A stretch of 64,000 bases of DNA from Romanomermis culicivorax (GCA_963922205.1 CAWUHX010000010.1:2294001-2358000), one strand, 5' to 3'. Shown: positions 19,659 through 32,520, counted from the first letter of the stretch. The notes: generated by a model from the sequence alone, not told the origin. Translations and numbers: made by a program.

Positions 19659-21063
19659 CGGTCCTATGAGTATTCCACTTGAGTTGTAGGTGGTCGCTGG
19701 CGCATGGTCCTATCACCTACCTCTCTTGTCCTAGGGTTGTGTGTGTCTGGGGGCTGATGCCTGGGAAACATCAGTCCACATATATACACCACCTGAGATG
19801 CTCACTAGCCTGCGTACTGATCAGGTTGTCCGCCCGGGTAGCGGCACCGTTGATCAGCACGTGACTGTTTTCAAGCTTAAACTGCAGGTTTGAACGAGTT
19901 ACACTCGGCCTCAGCTGGGTTGGTTGTTTGACTCGTGCAGGCAGCAGGCATTTGCAGTCGGTACTGCCTGTGTCTGACGTCTGCAAGGGTTCAGCAATCT
20001 TCTTGTAAATTTCTTTACTAAATTCACTCATCTTCTTTCATCTCATCGAGCTGTCATACATAGATCTTCTTTAGTGTCCCCGCCGTAGTGGTTCCCAAGG
20101 GACCGCGGCACAGCCTCCGGTTGGGTCTAGAGTGTATAGGACCCCCTGTCATATTTCATTCACTCGAACGCCTTCGTTAACTGGCTTAACGATGCCCGGG
20201 CTAGAGTCGCCACTGACCCAGAGTCCGCCTCCGCGGTCCACCCCCTGTTAGTCATGTAAAGTAATAGGCACCATTGTGTCCGCCTCAGCGAAGGTATTGA
20301 GTACGCCTCGATACATATTTTACACTCATATTCACCCAGGGACACCTTGTACCCGTGATCCCTTAGATGTTTTCGGGTGCGCCCTCAAAACATCCAGAGT
20401 AATTCATCTTAACTGACTGAGTGTGTCAGAATAGCACCCTTGGTACCCGTGCTCCTCCTCTCTTCTACTGTGTGACCTGCGAACCTCACTTCATCTCAGT
20501 GATCGGCCAACCCGGCCACCAGCTGTGTATAATACTCCTGGAGAGTGTCCGTTCTGTTGGGAATGCGGGCTCCCATTTCGGACATGGCTGTAAGTTACCT
20601 GCGAATGTCGTCCAACACGGAACCTCCTGTATAGTCCATCTCACTATGCAGAGATCGCAATCGCTCCTGGCGAGTGAGGCCCGTTGCATAACTGCGCAAC
20701 CCCTTTGCGTAACTGGGTTTGTAAATTAGTTTTGCCCCTATTTATTGCTCCCTTTTAAGTTCACTTTCAGTTGTCCACATCCTTTTCACTTTATGCCACT
20801 TTATGCGCTACTCCTGGTGAGTAGGATCTTGCCGGCTACGAGTCCGCCTCACCCCAAGGTTTGTAAACTAGTACAACGGTCGAACCTCCAGGAAAAATCC
20901 CTCCTGAGCGGGTTCATCCGTCATCTTATTTCTCGGCAGGAAAAAACCGCCTCTTCTCTCCTTTTTATGTCTGATCTTCTGTCCTCTTCAGCTATTCTAA
21001 TTGCCGGGTCCAGGCCCCAACTCTGCATTTTTGGTCAGGATCGATTCCCCCATATCTCAGGCC

Positions 21064-21126
21064 ATGCCTCTGTCCATCACGGAGGACCAGATAAATTCCC
21101 TTCTGCGTCACCCTGATGTACTCTGA
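21064..21126 (+). CDS. Short upstream ORF in the leader, copy 2
   Basis: Identical to the 20-codon ORF at 6332-6394. Tentative for the same reason. Confidence 0.2.
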   Translation: MPLSITEDQINSLLRHPDVL

Positions 21127-21429
21127 TCTTACATCTTATAATCCTATTCCATTCTAGCTCCCTTTTCGTGGTCGCTAGTCTTAAGCTAAATCAAGTTTAC
21201 GTCACAAACGCCGTCGCGCACGCGTTTTCCGAATTCACGCGCTCTTTCGCCGCGAATTCAAAAGTAGTACTCACTCTCATTTTACACAATAGAGACACCC
21301 CGTCGTTCCTGCCGTCTCAGTACCCAGCCTGTACAGACCAGTGAGCCGCTCTCTATTCAATTTTACTTAATTGCTTCACGGGCAAGGACGTCTGTTCTAA
21401 CCACCTTACGGGAAAACGAACCCTCAGAC

Positions 21430-23972
21430 ATGAAGTCGGAAACTGATCTCCCTTCACAGATCGAGAACAAGGTCCAAGCAGCATTTGAGAATGCCCTTGG
21501 ACCCCTCAACCAAAAGTTAGAGGCCATGAATGGTCGCAGGCACCCTCCCGTGTCCAGCTTTATGGCCCCTCCCACCTTCTCCGGTGCTTTTGGTGAGTCT
21601 ATCACCGATTTTATGTCCCATCTTACTCGTTTCTTTACACTCCAGGGTGTAAGCGAAACGGATCATGCGTATAAAATCGCCTTTCTGGAGTCATGCCTCA
21701 CGGGTCCTGCTCTTGCCTCCTACCGGGACTTTAGTAGTAGCACTCCAATACCTACCCACTACGAAGAGTTTACAGCTTTTCTACGGAGAGATTTTCCGGT
21801 AGGGCGCGACTCTGATCTACATCAGCAGCTGATCCAAGATCGACTGCAGAAGCCGACAGAGTCCGCGATAGTCTACCTTGAGCACCTCAAGAGACTATCC
21901 AGGGTAGCGTATCCAGATCTCGCGACAGATGTCCGAGATTCTATCATCAAACCTATCTTTCTGCGAGGACTGAAGCTGGTCCTCCAAGATAGTATCAAGT
22001 TTAGGGAGTTTACGACTCTTGAAGAGACACTCAAGGCAGCCTGTTACGCAGAATCCCAAATCTTTCGGGACGAGATCCGGTACACTGCTCCATCTAACGC
22101 CGTTTTCTCTTCAGAACCTAAACACGCCGGATATAATCCCGATATGCCTAACAGAAGCGCAAACGGTCGTCAGAGCAACGCTCCAACGTCGTCATCCTCC
22201 GCCGATGAGGTTCGCCGCTTGAAACAGGAGATGGCCAGGCTCACGGCCCACGTAGCGAAGCTCACGGCCCAGCAACGTGCACCAGCGCCAATCCAACAGA
22301 CGCCGCCTCCACAGCCGTCGACACCAAATCAGTCCGCTGGGCGATGCTCGTCGGGAGCACACCTTCAAACGTGCTCCTTCCACGGACTGTGTACAGATAG
22401 CGACGATGACTGCCGGGCCCAGCGTCCCACCGGTGCCGCTCCCGGTAACAACGCCGCTAACGGTGGTCGCTGTTATTTTTGCCATACACGTGCCCACCCC
22501 ACGGACCGATGTGATAGGCCTTGCCCTCATTGTCGTCAAGTGCGAGTGCACCGATCAACTGCCTGTCCGCAGCGCAATCCGGCAAACACGGGTGAGAATG
22601 TCTACCAAGATACTGGTTATTCTTCCCAGGGGACAAATGTGTACCATCAGAGAAATGGTTATCACCCTCCTAACGGGATGGGAAACCAATATCAGCAGCC
22701 CATACGTCGCAACAACGCCGTTGGGGCTACCGATGGCCCTCCTCATCCAGATCCTCTTGACCTGGATGATGAGGCACTTGCTGAACACCTGACAGATTCT
22801 TCACAACAGTGTTATCCTGTCTGCGTAATCAGTATTGGATTTTCAGTGGTCCAAGCAGCCCAGGTACCCGTACCGATAAATGTATCGGACATACCGCTGC
22901 CACCACCACCACCAAAGTATGCGATGCCGGTCACTCTGGACCCCTCGACGACACCGCAGTTTGTTGGCCACGCTAACATCCTCGCATCGTATCGCATTCC
23001 CAAAATTAAGACTGCCGAGCCAGCTCCAGCCGCGAACACGACGTCTTCGGCGCCACCGGCCCGCATCATCCCTCCAGGACCACCGCCTTCGATCCCCACG
23101 GATTCGGCTACGGAAGTCCTCGACCAGGTCGAGCCCATGAATTTGTCAGGTATACTACCTTCTTCTTCAGGTGATCCTAGAGTAGGAACCAGAAATCTAT
23201 CTCAGTCCACGACTCTATCGATTTCTTGTTCACAGCGCCATCGCCCGTCCAAGACGCGATGTTGGCCATCTGGTCAGTTGACCTGGCCAAGAAATACCCG
23301 CATTTGCCGTGGACCCTGCTCAACGAGCCATCGCATGTCGAAGCGCTCACGGCCGCCGACGTGGTGCTTGCGGCACCTGTATCAATGCGACTCTTACGAC
23401 CCGACATCGCCCGACGGGCACTCGAGTTCATTGCCAATGGGACTATCACAATCTCGCCCGTCGAGAAGTTCTTATTTGACGGGGAGCCATCCTCGCCTTC
23501 GGTCGATGCCGTCCGCCGAGCAGTCGAACAGGCCAGTCGGATCCTCCTGCCTGCTGCCGCCGCTTCATCACCGACAGCAGCGCCACCTGTTGCCGCGACA
23601 TCGCCAACAAAAATGGACATTACTGCTTCCTCGCCCCCGGCCAAGGAACCCGCGAATGATCCTACACCGCCGGCAACAGCCCAAAATACATCACCGGCAA
23701 CAGCCCAAGTCAAATCGCCGGCGCCAGCCCAAGAGACATCTCCGACCGCTGCGACCAAGTCGCCCGTCGTCGAACACATGGCCGTCGACGAGACCTTACG
23801 TCCGGTTAACGAAGATGTCAGCATCGTTGAGGAATCTCCGTTCCCAACGGCAGTCGCCCCACGGTCGCCAAAAATCGGTATCCTCCGGGAAATCCACCCG
23901 TGCGGTGGATTGGTCCTCGATTTCCCCGGCCAGGAACCAATCTCATCCGACAGCGACGAAGAAGAAATCTGA
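21430..23972 (+). CDS. gag: Gag polyprotein, element A copy 2
   Basis: Same structure as copy 1: capsid region, two zinc knuckles, putative 56-nt intron at 23150-23205, then the frame 1 tail ending at TGA 23970-23972. The one difference I found from copy 1 (A at 23693 against G at 8961) is silent in frame 1 but changes Arg to His in frame 2. This mildly favours frame 1 as the translated frame of the tail. Confidence 0.75.
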
Positions 23973-24000
23973 CACTGCCCCTCAGGCCAGATTTGTGAAA

Positions 24001-26370
24001 ATGAGTGAACACTTACAAATTACGTTTGTACAGTTGTTTTTGATAATAAAATTGACCTTGGTAGCATCACTGTTTCTAGGGGTGAGTTTGTCAGCACCGG
24101 CGGCTCAGTATCAATTTTGCGGTCCCTCAAGAAGCGGACACCCACTTGAGTTACCCCAGCGTGTAGAGTGTAAACCACCGCAATCTTCATGGAGCCCGCG
24201 GCGCATGAATGTTACGGTGTATGTCCCTAGCTCAGACCCGATTACAACCACAGCATGGAAATGCACATTGCGCTCCCGCAAAGTCTGCACCAACACTGGT
24301 TTCTTCGGCTCTAGGGGCATCACTGCAGACGTCATCACCACTCAGCACTTAGCGCCTGCGGCATGCACGCTAGCACATCGCACTAAGATGTTTGGTTCAC
24401 AAAAACTTGTCGGCATTCGCCCTGGCTTTTATAGCACAAACCAAACATTGGAAGTGATGTACGAATGGTGTTGCAGCGACGTCTGCAAGACAGTGACTAA
24501 CCTCTTCATCGAGGAGGGACAAGTCGCTTCGTGGAACGGCACTACAGCCCTAAGCACCTTAGGCGATGTAGGTGGATGCAGTCCCACTGCAGGCCAGTGC
24601 ACTACTCTAGACGGGGTCATTGTCTGGCCTGCACAAAACTTCACGGCGCGGTGTCATTATAACCCCAAGGGAAATTATACTGCGTCCATGTCAGGGAACC
24701 ACGTCATCATCGATGATCTACAGGTTGCCCTCAAGATCCCGGGAAACTCCCGCGTCTTCCAACTGTGCCCAGAACTACGTTCCACCACAGTCGGGACGGA
24801 TCAGGGTCTTCTCCTTCGCATCCACGGGAGATACAATTTGACCCAAAACTTGTTCAGAATGGCAAAGGACACCCGTCCCAATCCTGTCAATGCCAAACTG
24901 AACTATCTGGCTCAGCAGATCAAGGAGTCAGAAATTAACGGTTTCCGGTTCACGTGGCTTGAGCTCTGCTCTCACGCTCAACGCTATCTTGATCTGACTT
25001 GGCAGTTGCTTCGCTTCGACCCTACCTTGGGTGCCCGGGCATTCCTCCAGAGGAATGACCTGACAGCGGAATTCACAGGCGATGCGCTGACAATATGGCC
25101 GTGTCAGAAGGTCAACGCCACCTACGTTTACCACTCGTACCGGGTGGGGAACGTTTGCTACAAGTACTTACCTGTACAGGTTGGCGGCACTATCTATTTT
25201 GCCACCCCCGGTGGTCCGGATCTCATTAAATCTAGCCCAATTGTGCCGTGTCATCACCACTTTACAGGGATTTTCCGAAATCGCTCGGGCTGGTTTACTG
25301 AGTCTGGCGCGGTCCATGTGAGCCACATCCCACTGGAACTCTTCTGGAAGCAGCGTTTCAACATCACTCACTTTGAGGCACCGGCGCTCTTCCATGACCA
25401 GTTGGCGATGACCCCTTCAAACTTTGCCTTCTTTAAACAGTACGTTTACAAGACTGAGCAAATTGAAGCGGTACTCAACGGGCTGGTAAACTTTACCGCT
25501 GGTCTATCCCTGCAACCAGACGCTATTTACCAGGCCTTTGCAGGGGTAGGAACCGACATCAAGACCTCTCTGGAAGGTGTCGGTTTGGCAGCAAACCATG
25601 TTATTACGGGTCAACAACACACCCTCGCCCAGGGCTTGCATGCTGTCCTGAGCGGGCCGGTCCAGTTGATCTTTAACATCCTAATTACCCTGACGGTGCT
25701 GATCGGTGGCGGATACCTTGCCTATCTTGGTGTATCTTATTATCTCAGCTACCATCTGCGGAGCAAACAGGTCAGGTTCGTTAGCCGGTTCTCCCCGTTG
25801 GGTCTTTACCGCAAAGTCCAACACTGGATCGGTTTTCACTACGTGCAAAACGATGTGCCCTCCCAGCTTGACCGAATCACACCATGTTTCGTCGTGCTGC
25901 TGGATACCAAGGAAACTCCTGCTTTCCTCGACACGGGTTGCCCCCGCACTATCATTAGCCAACGTCTTCATAAGGCCTTGGCTAAAGAAAGTCCGAAGGC
26001 GGTCATGGCGTTCCAGCAACATCACAACTTTAACCCATTGATGAGCATCAATGGTAAAGCCGTTCATACCATCCTTTCGGGACCATATGAAATCATGTTG
26101 CCCGGAAACCGCCAGCCGAACACACGGATCGATATACATCTCCATGTGTGCAAGACTACGTCTCCCTTCTGGGCACCTGTTGACCTCATACTCGGACTGG
26201 ACTTCTTAGAACAGTTCAAGAACATTATGTTTGACTACCAACGTAATGTTTGTCGGCTGGACGCGGTAGAATTACCCCTCCTGCTGACCACGCCGGAGAT
26301 TGACCAGATCGACCCCTGGTGGGAGAACACCCGTGCTCTCTCGCGAAACTCACACAGGTCGGGATCATGA
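24001..26370 (+). CDS. Envelope-like glycoprotein with fused retropepsin, copy 2
   Basis: The translation is identical to the 9269-11638 ORF: signal peptide, ten sequons, one transmembrane segment near 25660-25758 and a DTG protease motif near 25930 in the inner tail. It ends in the same TGA (26368-26370). Identity over 789 codons shows the duplication is very recent. Confidence 0.72.
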   Translation: MSEHLQITFVQLFLIIKLTLVASLFLGVSLSAPAAQYQFCGPSRSGHPLELPQRVECKPPQSSWSPRRMNVTVYVPSSDPITTTAWKCTLRSRKVCTNTGFFGSRGITADVITTQHLAPAACTLAHRTKMFGSQKLVGIRPGFYSTNQTLEVMYEWCCSDVCKTVTNLFIEEGQVASWNGTTALSTLGDVGGCSPTAGQCTTLDGVIVWPAQNFTARCHYNPKGNYTASMSGNHVIIDDLQVALKIPGNSRVFQLCPELRSTTVGTDQGLLLRIHGRYNLTQNLFRMAKDTRPNPVNAKLNYLAQQIKESEINGFRFTWLELCSHAQRYLDLTWQLLRFDPTLGARAFLQRNDLTAEFTGDALTIWPCQKVNATYVYHSYRVGNVCYKYLPVQVGGTIYFATPGGPDLIKSSPIVPCHHHFTGIFRNRSGWFTESGAVHVSHIPLELFWKQRFNITHFEAPALFHDQLAMTPSNFAFFKQYVYKTEQIEAVLNGLVNFTAGLSLQPDAIYQAFAGVGTDIKTSLEGVGLAANHVITGQQHTLAQGLHAVLSGPVQLIFNILITLTVLIGGGYLAYLGVSYYLSYHLRSKQVRFVSRFSPLGLYRKVQHWIGFHYVQNDVPSQLDRITPCFVVLLDTKETPAFLDTGCPRTIISQRLHKALAKESPKAVMAFQQHHNFNPLMSINGKAVHTILSGPYEIMLPGNRQPNTRIDIHLHVCKTTSPFWAPVDLILGLDFLEQFKNIMFDYQRNVCRLDAVELPLLLTTPEIDQIDPWWENTRALSRNSHRSGS

Positions 26371-26469
26371 TCGCGGTCCAGGGCTTCGTCCATCTCTCGG
26401 CCACACTCACGGGCCTCCTCAGTTGCCTCATCACGTGGGTCAACCAGGGGATCCCGGGCCTCTTCTAGA
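26367..26469 (+). CDS. Small hydrophobic ORF overlapping the env stop, copy 2
   Basis: Identical to 11635-11737, with the same ATGA overlap. Tentative. Confidence 0.25.
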
Positions 26470-29304
26470 CGGGCAAGTCGTCATCTGTCGACCTTGCACG
26501 GGTCAGGTTGCCCTCGACCTCCGCCTGGAACCTCTCCAGTCACGCTAGAGAAAGGCCGATACCGTGAGCCAAGTGATTCAGATGCTCCGGCATCACCCGT
26601 GCCAAACGTGCCACCGCTATCGGACACCGAGATTGAATCACTAGGAGCTACTCAGAGCCCAAGGGACCACTCAGACCACGTGCTCACGGTACAGGATGAG
26701 TCCACCCTTCTAAACGACCCGGAACCCTCCGTCGGATACGCTCTAGTAGGTCTACTACGTCGTACGGGACTGCCGATTCCAAAGCGGTCCGGTAAGACCA
26801 AACACACCAGTGGTGCCACCACACCTGATTCCGGTCATGTGGTTTCTGCTTTTTACCCAAATGATATTCGGACACCCCATATCAAAGTTCTCCTCAACAA
26901 CTGGGTAGAAGCAAAGGCACTGGTCGACACAGGAGCTGTTTTCTCACTCCTGGACCACAAGTTAGCGGCCCAGCTGCCCAACTTGTCACTTTCACCAACC
27001 AGGGCTCGTCCTATCGCAGCCAATGGGTCCCCGATCCCACTGCTAGGAGCAGCCTACATCACGGTCACAGTGGCTGATGTCTCTGAATGGATTCAGGTCC
27101 AAATACAGGAGAACTGTTCAGCTGAACTGGTTCTTGGAACAAACTTCCTCGGCCGGTTCAATTGTGTCAGCTTGAACTGGGAGAAATCCTTCCTCCAGTT
27201 CAAAGAAAGTAGAATCCCCTGTGACGGTCTCATCCACAGCCCACCTTCTGCCCGCGGCGCCTTGCCCCTGAAGGACTTGGTAATTCTGGAGCCTCGCTCC
27301 CTGACACGATTCACTGTACCTGTTCCACCAATCTATATGAACGTACCTGAAGTGGCCTTCTTTCCGAAGCACCTCACCGGATCTCAAAGACACGTATATT
27401 TTGCTGGGAGCGTGAGTAGCGTGACCAACGGTTACATACCACTTCAAGTAGTTAACCCCAATACTCATTCCGTGGTTCTCTACCCGCACATGACCATCGG
27501 TCATGTGCAAATGCATAGTGAGCCCTCACGGGAATCACCCGTCGACTCAGACACCGTCCTCGATCGTCAGTGGGTCGAGGCCAATGCTGTAATCTCACCG
27601 GACATCTCCCCTCGGGACCGGGCAGCCTTACTCGATCTGCTGGTTGCATACACCGACCTTTATGCTCTTGATGAAAAGGACACAGGTTCCACTGATCTCG
27701 TCCAGCACGAAATCAGCATGGGCGATGCCCACCCAGTCCGCCGTTTCCCTTACCGGTCCTCACCTAAGGAAAAGGATCTCATCATGCAGGAGGTCAAGGT
27801 GCTCCAGGAGAAAGGTATTATTCGGCCGAGCACGTCTCCATGGGCTACTAATACTGTCCTGGTGCGTAAGAAAAACGGTTCTCACCGTATGTGTGTTGAT
27901 TTTCGGGGTCTTAACGAGGTCACGAAAAAGGATGTCTACCCTCTCCCACGGATAGATGACATTCTCGACACACTCAAGGGTATGAAATACTTCACTACCC
28001 TTGACCAAGCTAACGCTTATTGGTCAATCCCGATTGCCGAAGCGGATAAGGAAAAGACGGCATTTAATACGCCTATTGGACTTTACAAATTCAATTATTT
28101 GCCTTTCGGTTTATGCAACGCGCCAGGGACATTTCAACGCCTTATGGACCTCCTCCTTACTGGAATCCAATGGCGCACGGTTCTGACCTATCTCGACGAC
28201 ATTTTGGTGTTCCGGAACTCTCACACCCAAATGCTTGAGCGCCTGGCAGATGTGTTCGCCCGTCTTCGCCGGGGTGGAATGAAGCTCAGACTGAGCAAGT
28301 GCAAATTCTCGCACTCAGAGGTAGAGTACCTAGGCTATCGCATCTCACAGAGCGGCCTAGAACCTGACCAAGCCAAGCTGGCCGCCGTCCAAAACCTACC
28401 CATTCCACAAAACGCCAAAGACATCAAGTCCTTCCTAGGCCTCGTGTCTTACTACAGGCGTTTCATCCCTGGTTGTGCCCGGCTCAGCGAGCCACTCACC
28501 AAGCTCTTACGGAAGGAAACTACTTTCCAGTGGTCAAAACCTCAGCAGGAGGCGTTCGATGAACTCCGCCGCCTGCTGACCAACCCTCCTATCCTGCGCC
28601 ATCCGGACTTTTCGAAATCCTTTATCCTTCAAACTGATGCAAGTATTTCGGGGATAGGAGCGGTTCTAAGCCAGTTAGATGAACATGGATACGACCATCC
28701 TGTCGCGTATGCCAGCCGAGGGTTAACAGCGGCCGAGAAAAACTACTCCATTACAGAACTGGAGACTCTCACTGTTGTCCATTTCATCAAGCACTTTCGA
28801 CCATACCTCTTCCAGCACGAGGTGGTCGTCCAGACTGACCATACCGCGGTCAAAGCAGTGTTGGAGAAGCCTAACCCCTCTGCTCGGATCGCTCGGTGGG
28901 GACTCGCGCTCGCCGAATTCAAACTGACAATTTGGCTGCGAAAAGGTCAGTCTAATGGTAATGCTGATGCATTATCACGCCTGCCGGATCCTAACTCCCT
29001 CACCGGTCAGAGTATTGATGATACTCCCCTCTACAGACCTGAGGGGCATGTTATGATGATCACCGATGGTGCGCAGCACCTGGCGCGATCAAGAACCTTG
29101 ACCGATGGTGTGCAGCACCTGGCGCGTTCAAGTAATTCAGCACCGGTCACTGTTGGCGCGGAGCGCCCGGTACGATCAGAGTCCTATGCCGAGATATCGG
29201 TTGGTGTGCAGCACCCCGACCTTTTCGCTGCTCAGCTGAAGGATCCGGAGTTAGCCGACATCATTCGCTCCCTTAAGCCTCTGGGCGACCAGAATGATGT
29301 GTGA
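26371..29304 (+). CDS. pol: Pol: protease, reverse transcriptase, RNase H (copy 2)
   Basis: Same translation as copy 1: DTGA protease near 26926, YLDD at 28189-28200, RNase H ILQTDAS near 28623. It again lacks its own ATG and ends in the same TGA (29302-29304). Confidence 0.88.
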   Translation, partial: SRSRASSISRPHSRASSVASSRGSTRGSRASSRRASRHLSTLHGSGCPRPPPGTSPVTLEKGRYREPSDSDAPASPVPNVPPLSDTEIESLGATQSPRDHSDHVLTVQDESTLLNDPEPSVGYALVGLLRRTGLPIPKRSGKTKHTSGATTPDSGHVVSAFYPNDIRTPHIKVLLNNWVEAKALVDTGAVFSLLDHKLAAQLPNLSLSPTRARPIAANGSPIPLLGAAYITVTVADVSEWIQVQIQENCSAELVLGTNFLGRFNCVSLNWEKSFLQFKESRIPCDGLIHSPPSARGALPLKDLVILEPRSLTRFTVPVPPIYMNVPEVAFFPKHLTGSQRHVYFAGSVSSVTNGYIPLQVVNPNTHSVVLYPHMTIGHVQMHSEPSRESPVDSDTVLDRQWVEANAVISPDISPRDRAALLDLLVAYTDLYALDEKDTGSTDLVQHEISMGDAHPVRRFPYRSSPKEKDLIMQEVKVLQEKGIIRPSTSPWATNTVLVRKKNGSHRMCVDFRGLNEVTKKDVYPLPRIDDILDTLKGMKYFTTLDQANAYWSIPIAEADKEKTAFNTPIGLYKFNYLPFGLCNAPGTFQRLMDLLLTGIQWRTVLTYLDDILVFRNSHTQMLERLADVFARLRRGGMKLRLSKCKFSHSEVEYLGYRISQSGLEPDQAKLAAVQNLPIPQNAKDIKSFLGLVSYYRRFIPGCARLSEPLTKLLRKETTFQWSKPQQEAFDELRRLLTNPPILRHPDFSKSFILQTDASISGIGAVLSQLDEHGYDHPVAYASRGLTAAEKNYSITELETLTVVHFIKHFRPYLFQHEVVVQTDHTAVKAVLEKPNPSARIARWGLALAEFKLTIWLRKGQSNGNADALSRLPDPNSLTGQSIDDTPLYRPEGHVMMITDGAQHLARSRTLTDGVQHLARSSNSAPVTVGAERPVRSESYAEISVGVQHPDLFAAQLKDPELADIIRSLKPLGDQNDV

Positions 29305-30570
29305 GGCTACCATCTGTTGGATAACGTTCTTCAGAAATGGACAGGCGAGTTCAATACGATTGTCATACCCAGATCCATGGTTACTATCATTATCCGGGCT
29401 CATCATGATGACATCTTAGCTGGACACTTTGGTGCTAAACGTACTGCGTGGCTCATTGCTCGCAGATACCACTGGCCTTCCCTCAGTCGGGATGTCAAGT
29501 CCTTCTGTCAGCGGTGTGATCTTTGCCAACGGAATAAGCCCGCTCGACAGAAAACCACTGCGACCCTGAAACCTATCACCATCACGGGACCGTTTCATCG
29601 GGTAGGTGTCGACTGTATGGGACCAATGACCACTAGCGAAGCTGGCAACCGTTTCATCGTAGTCTTCATCGACTACTTTACGAAATGGGTCGAGGCTTTT
29701 GCTACTCCGGACATCACTGCGCACACCATAGCCCGGCTGTTTGTAACGCAAATTGTCTGCCGGCACGGGGCACTGCAGATTCTTCAGTCAGATCGTGGCA
29801 CTGATTTCACATCAAAACTGATGACTGAGATCACTGCGATCTGCGCAACGAAGAAGATCCACTCTACCGCCTATCACCCGATGACCAACGGCGAGGTGGA
29901 AAGAGCTAATCAGACGCTAGCCACACGGCTACGTATGTATGTTCATCAAGGACATACCGATTGGGATAAACACCTACCATACGCTGTGTTTGCCGTCAAT
30001 ATCAGCATGAATGAGTCAACAGGGTACTCGCCCTTTGAACTCATGTACGGTCGCACACCCATGCTCCCTGTTGATGCCGCGCTCTCATTCAACCCTCCGG
30101 CCCATATCATTAATGTTTCCTCATATGATATGGAGGTCAAACATCATTTCACGAATGCGTTAACCTTAATCCAGAGTCGGATTGAGAAAGCACAGGAGGC
30201 CTACGCACGGTCGTACGACCGGAAGGCACATGATGTCTCGTACAAAGTAGGGGATCAGGTGCTCAAACTGCACACCTCCAGCAAACGTGGACTCACTCCT
30301 AAATTGCTGCCCATCTACGATGGGCCCTACCTTGTAACAAGTGTGGCATATCCCAATGTCACACTTCGTTTCGAGATGGATCAGGAAGACACTGTACATG
30401 TCAACCAGCTTCGACTTTACGTGTCCCCTGAACAACCGAGTGAAGCAGAGGATACACCTCCCACTTCACAGGCAACGGATTCGGCACCCTTATTGTACCC
30501 ATCAATAAGCCGGGACTTTACACCGAATCTGATTGACCCACATCTTGATGCAGAGGTCCCCGACCCTTAA
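29305..30570 (+). CDS. pol: Integrase segment of Pol, copy 2
   Basis: Identical in translation to copy 1: HHCC domain, D,D35E core (Asp 29611, Asp 29791, Glu 29899) and GPY-type C-terminal module, ending in TAA. Confidence 0.88.
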   Translation, partial: GYHLLDNVLQKWTGEFNTIVIPRSMVTIIIRAHHDDILAGHFGAKRTAWLIARRYHWPSLSRDVKSFCQRCDLCQRNKPARQKTTATLKPITITGPFHRVGVDCMGPMTTSEAGNRFIVVFIDYFTKWVEAFATPDITAHTIARLFVTQIVCRHGALQILQSDRGTDFTSKLMTEITAICATKKIHSTAYHPMTNGEVERANQTLATRLRMYVHQGHTDWDKHLPYAVFAVNISMNESTGYSPFELMYGRTPMLPVDAALSFNPPAHIINVSSYDMEVKHHFTNALTLIQSRIEKAQEAYARSYDRKAHDVSYKVGDQVLKLHTSSKRGLTPKLLPIYDGPYLVTSVAYPNVTLRFEMDQEDTVHVNQLRLYVSPEQPSEAEDTPPTSQATDSAPLLYPSISRDFTPNLIDPHLDAEVPDP

Positions 30571-31091
30571 CTCAAGATGCATTCTCTCCAATGTCCCCGC
30601 TTACGGACGAGGACGTCCTTTTTTCGAAGGACCGCCGTGCCCCTCACGAAGTATCCACTCTTGTCCATGCTGGATCTTAGTGGATAGGAGAGAACGTTCA
30701 GCAACCAAAGCGTCACGCCTCAGGCGCATCCTCACGCGATAGCCTACACCTCACTGGGTGCATCCTCTGCGATAACCTGAAAATCTGTACCTCGCTGGGC
30801 GCATCCTCTGCGATAGCCTACATCTTGCCCTGAAAAATTTTTTCTTTTCTGTGTTCTAGACTTTCGCACAGGATATTCAATGTCTGCAACTTCACGCATC
30901 AACAACCTCCGGTTACCACACCGCCGAACGAATTACGATCAAAGAAGGCGCCATCCGCCGACAACCCAACGGACCTATTCGACCACTTCCGCCGTCACAC
31001 CTTGGAATGACCTACGACCACGGACACGCCGTACAAAGCCTCACTACTAACCACTGCAAGGACGAGGACGCCCTTTTTCGAAGGACCGCCG
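30571..31091 (+). other. 3' noncoding region before LTR 3
   Basis: Same content as 15839-16359, including the repeated 35-base palindromic segment ending at the LTR boundary. Confidence 0.6.
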
Positions 31092-32520
31092 TGTCATGTG
31101 CCGCTCAATTCTCCAACATCAGGTGATTCCGATCATGCCGACATTTTGTTATTTTTCATGTTTCGTTTATTACTCGATCATGCTTTTGTTTATTTCATTT
31201 TTACACATGCATTTTACGTTCGTTCTTATATTTTTCATGCATTTCTATGTTTCGTTTTGTTGTATTTTTATTTCTTTACAAACGCGGGCTACAGTAGGCC
31301 CTTTAGCTAAAAACTTCCGCCAGTCGTGCTCCACGAGCACATGGCTATTTTTGGTGCGTTCACGCACCTCTTATCATCAAAAATTAGCGTCGTTTTTGTT
31401 ACGCAAAAACGACTAGCTAAGAAGTTTTAGCTAAAGACGTTCATATGCTTAGCATAGGCACTGCAGTCAGCCTCAGTGCTAAACGCATGTGAACGAAAAA
31501 ATGTCTATGTGCTCATAGGCATCTTCTGCATCGCGTCTAGCTGCAGAAGTTAGCTTGAGCGCCGAGAAACTCCGCCCAAGCTGCAGCTGTAGCCAAACAT
31601 GTCCTTAAAAGGACATGTTTCTTTAGTTTTTCGCTCATTCTTGGGTTCACCAAGCTTTCGTCCAGTTGTAACTCCGCGTCCGCCGCCTTTTCGTCAAATT
31701 TGCATATTTTATTATACACCTGTGCGTCCGCCGCCTTATTACCAATAAATTTGCATAAATTTACCCTTATTCACTGCGTCCGCCGCTTACCATCTACAGT
31801 ACCCGCTGCCCATCAGTGCCAGGTGTCCGACCGCCCCCGGTTCATGAAGAAAACGTTGGAGTATCGCCTCCCGCAGGCCGCCGCTCGCCGCTAGGACCTT
31901 TGAGGATCACATCCCCGCTCCCAGTGCCAGAAGACCGAAAGCATCCAGGGACTTGCCACCCGTTGCGTCGAATCGCTTGAGAAACAGGACTAGGTGAGTC
32001 TTCTCAGGGGATTATTGTTATTTGTGGGGTATTTGTTGGGGAATCCTTCCTAAGTCGGTTTCCCAAGGTTTCCACAGATAAGTAGGGCCTCCACCTCTCA
32101 GGTTCGGGCTAAAAAGGGGCTGTCTGGTTCATAATCGGGTCCCACAAATTAGGTCATTTTACGGGTGACCCTGTCCCCACTCTCACTGAGTAGGACTCGG
32201 GGATTGTCGCACCTAGCCTGGCAGTGTTGTCCATTACCCTACAGCAGACCCCAAGGACAACACAAGAGAACCAGCTATAGACCTCTCTATAGCCACCATT
32301 CGCCAGGTTAGGCCCCAACGCCATTTAGAGAAGCCTGGGGAAAACGCCAGTATCCATCAGGAGTCACAGCCTATTACTCACTGTAGTAGGATCAATCTGA
32401 TATGGTTCACCATCAATGTGACGTCTAAAACACGGTATCACCTGATGAGATACCCAAACCTCCCCAGCTCTCCCAAATCCACATGTCATACACGTGACAT
32501 GGATGGCGAAACATGTGACA
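31092..32520 (+). repeat. LTR 3 of element A
   Basis: 1429 bp, starts TGTCATGTGC and ends ATGTGACA. Private bases relative to LTR 1 and 2 include A at about 31769 and changes near 32225, 32246 and 32346. Followed directly by CATA. Confidence 0.93.

Larger units (their letters stand above)
17789..21429 (+). other. Element A 5' leader, copy 2
   Basis: Matches the copy 1 leader except for a few substitutions and a poly-A run two bases longer near 18786. The 27-32 bp array lies at about 17810-18160. Confidence 0.6.
1630..32520 (+). mobile_element. Element A: tandem Ty3/gypsy-type provirus with three LTRs
   Basis: Three 1429-bp direct repeats (1630-3058, 16360-17788, 31092-32520) alternate with two internal regions (3059-16359 and 17789-31091). 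The internal regions differ by roughly ten single bases and by two A residues in one poly-A run. LTRs begin TGTCA and end TGACA. CATA precedes the first LTR and follows the last, so the array is one insertion enlarged in place. Gene order is gag, envelope-like glycoprotein with fused protease, protease-RT-RNaseH, integrase. RT, RNase H and a D,D35E integrase of the Ty3/gypsy class place it in Metaviridae. An assembly duplication is possible, but the base differences and the mosaic middle LTR argue for two real copies (or two haplotypes). Confidence 0.93.

Noticed and set aside
1630-32520. Two independent insertions side by side
   Set aside because: Only one CATA pair is seen, the units share one middle LTR, and that LTR is a mosaic; in-place duplication explains it better.
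1630-32520. Pure assembly duplication
   Set aside because: Not excluded, but about ten substitutions and a poly-A length difference separate the internal copies, so I kept two copies.
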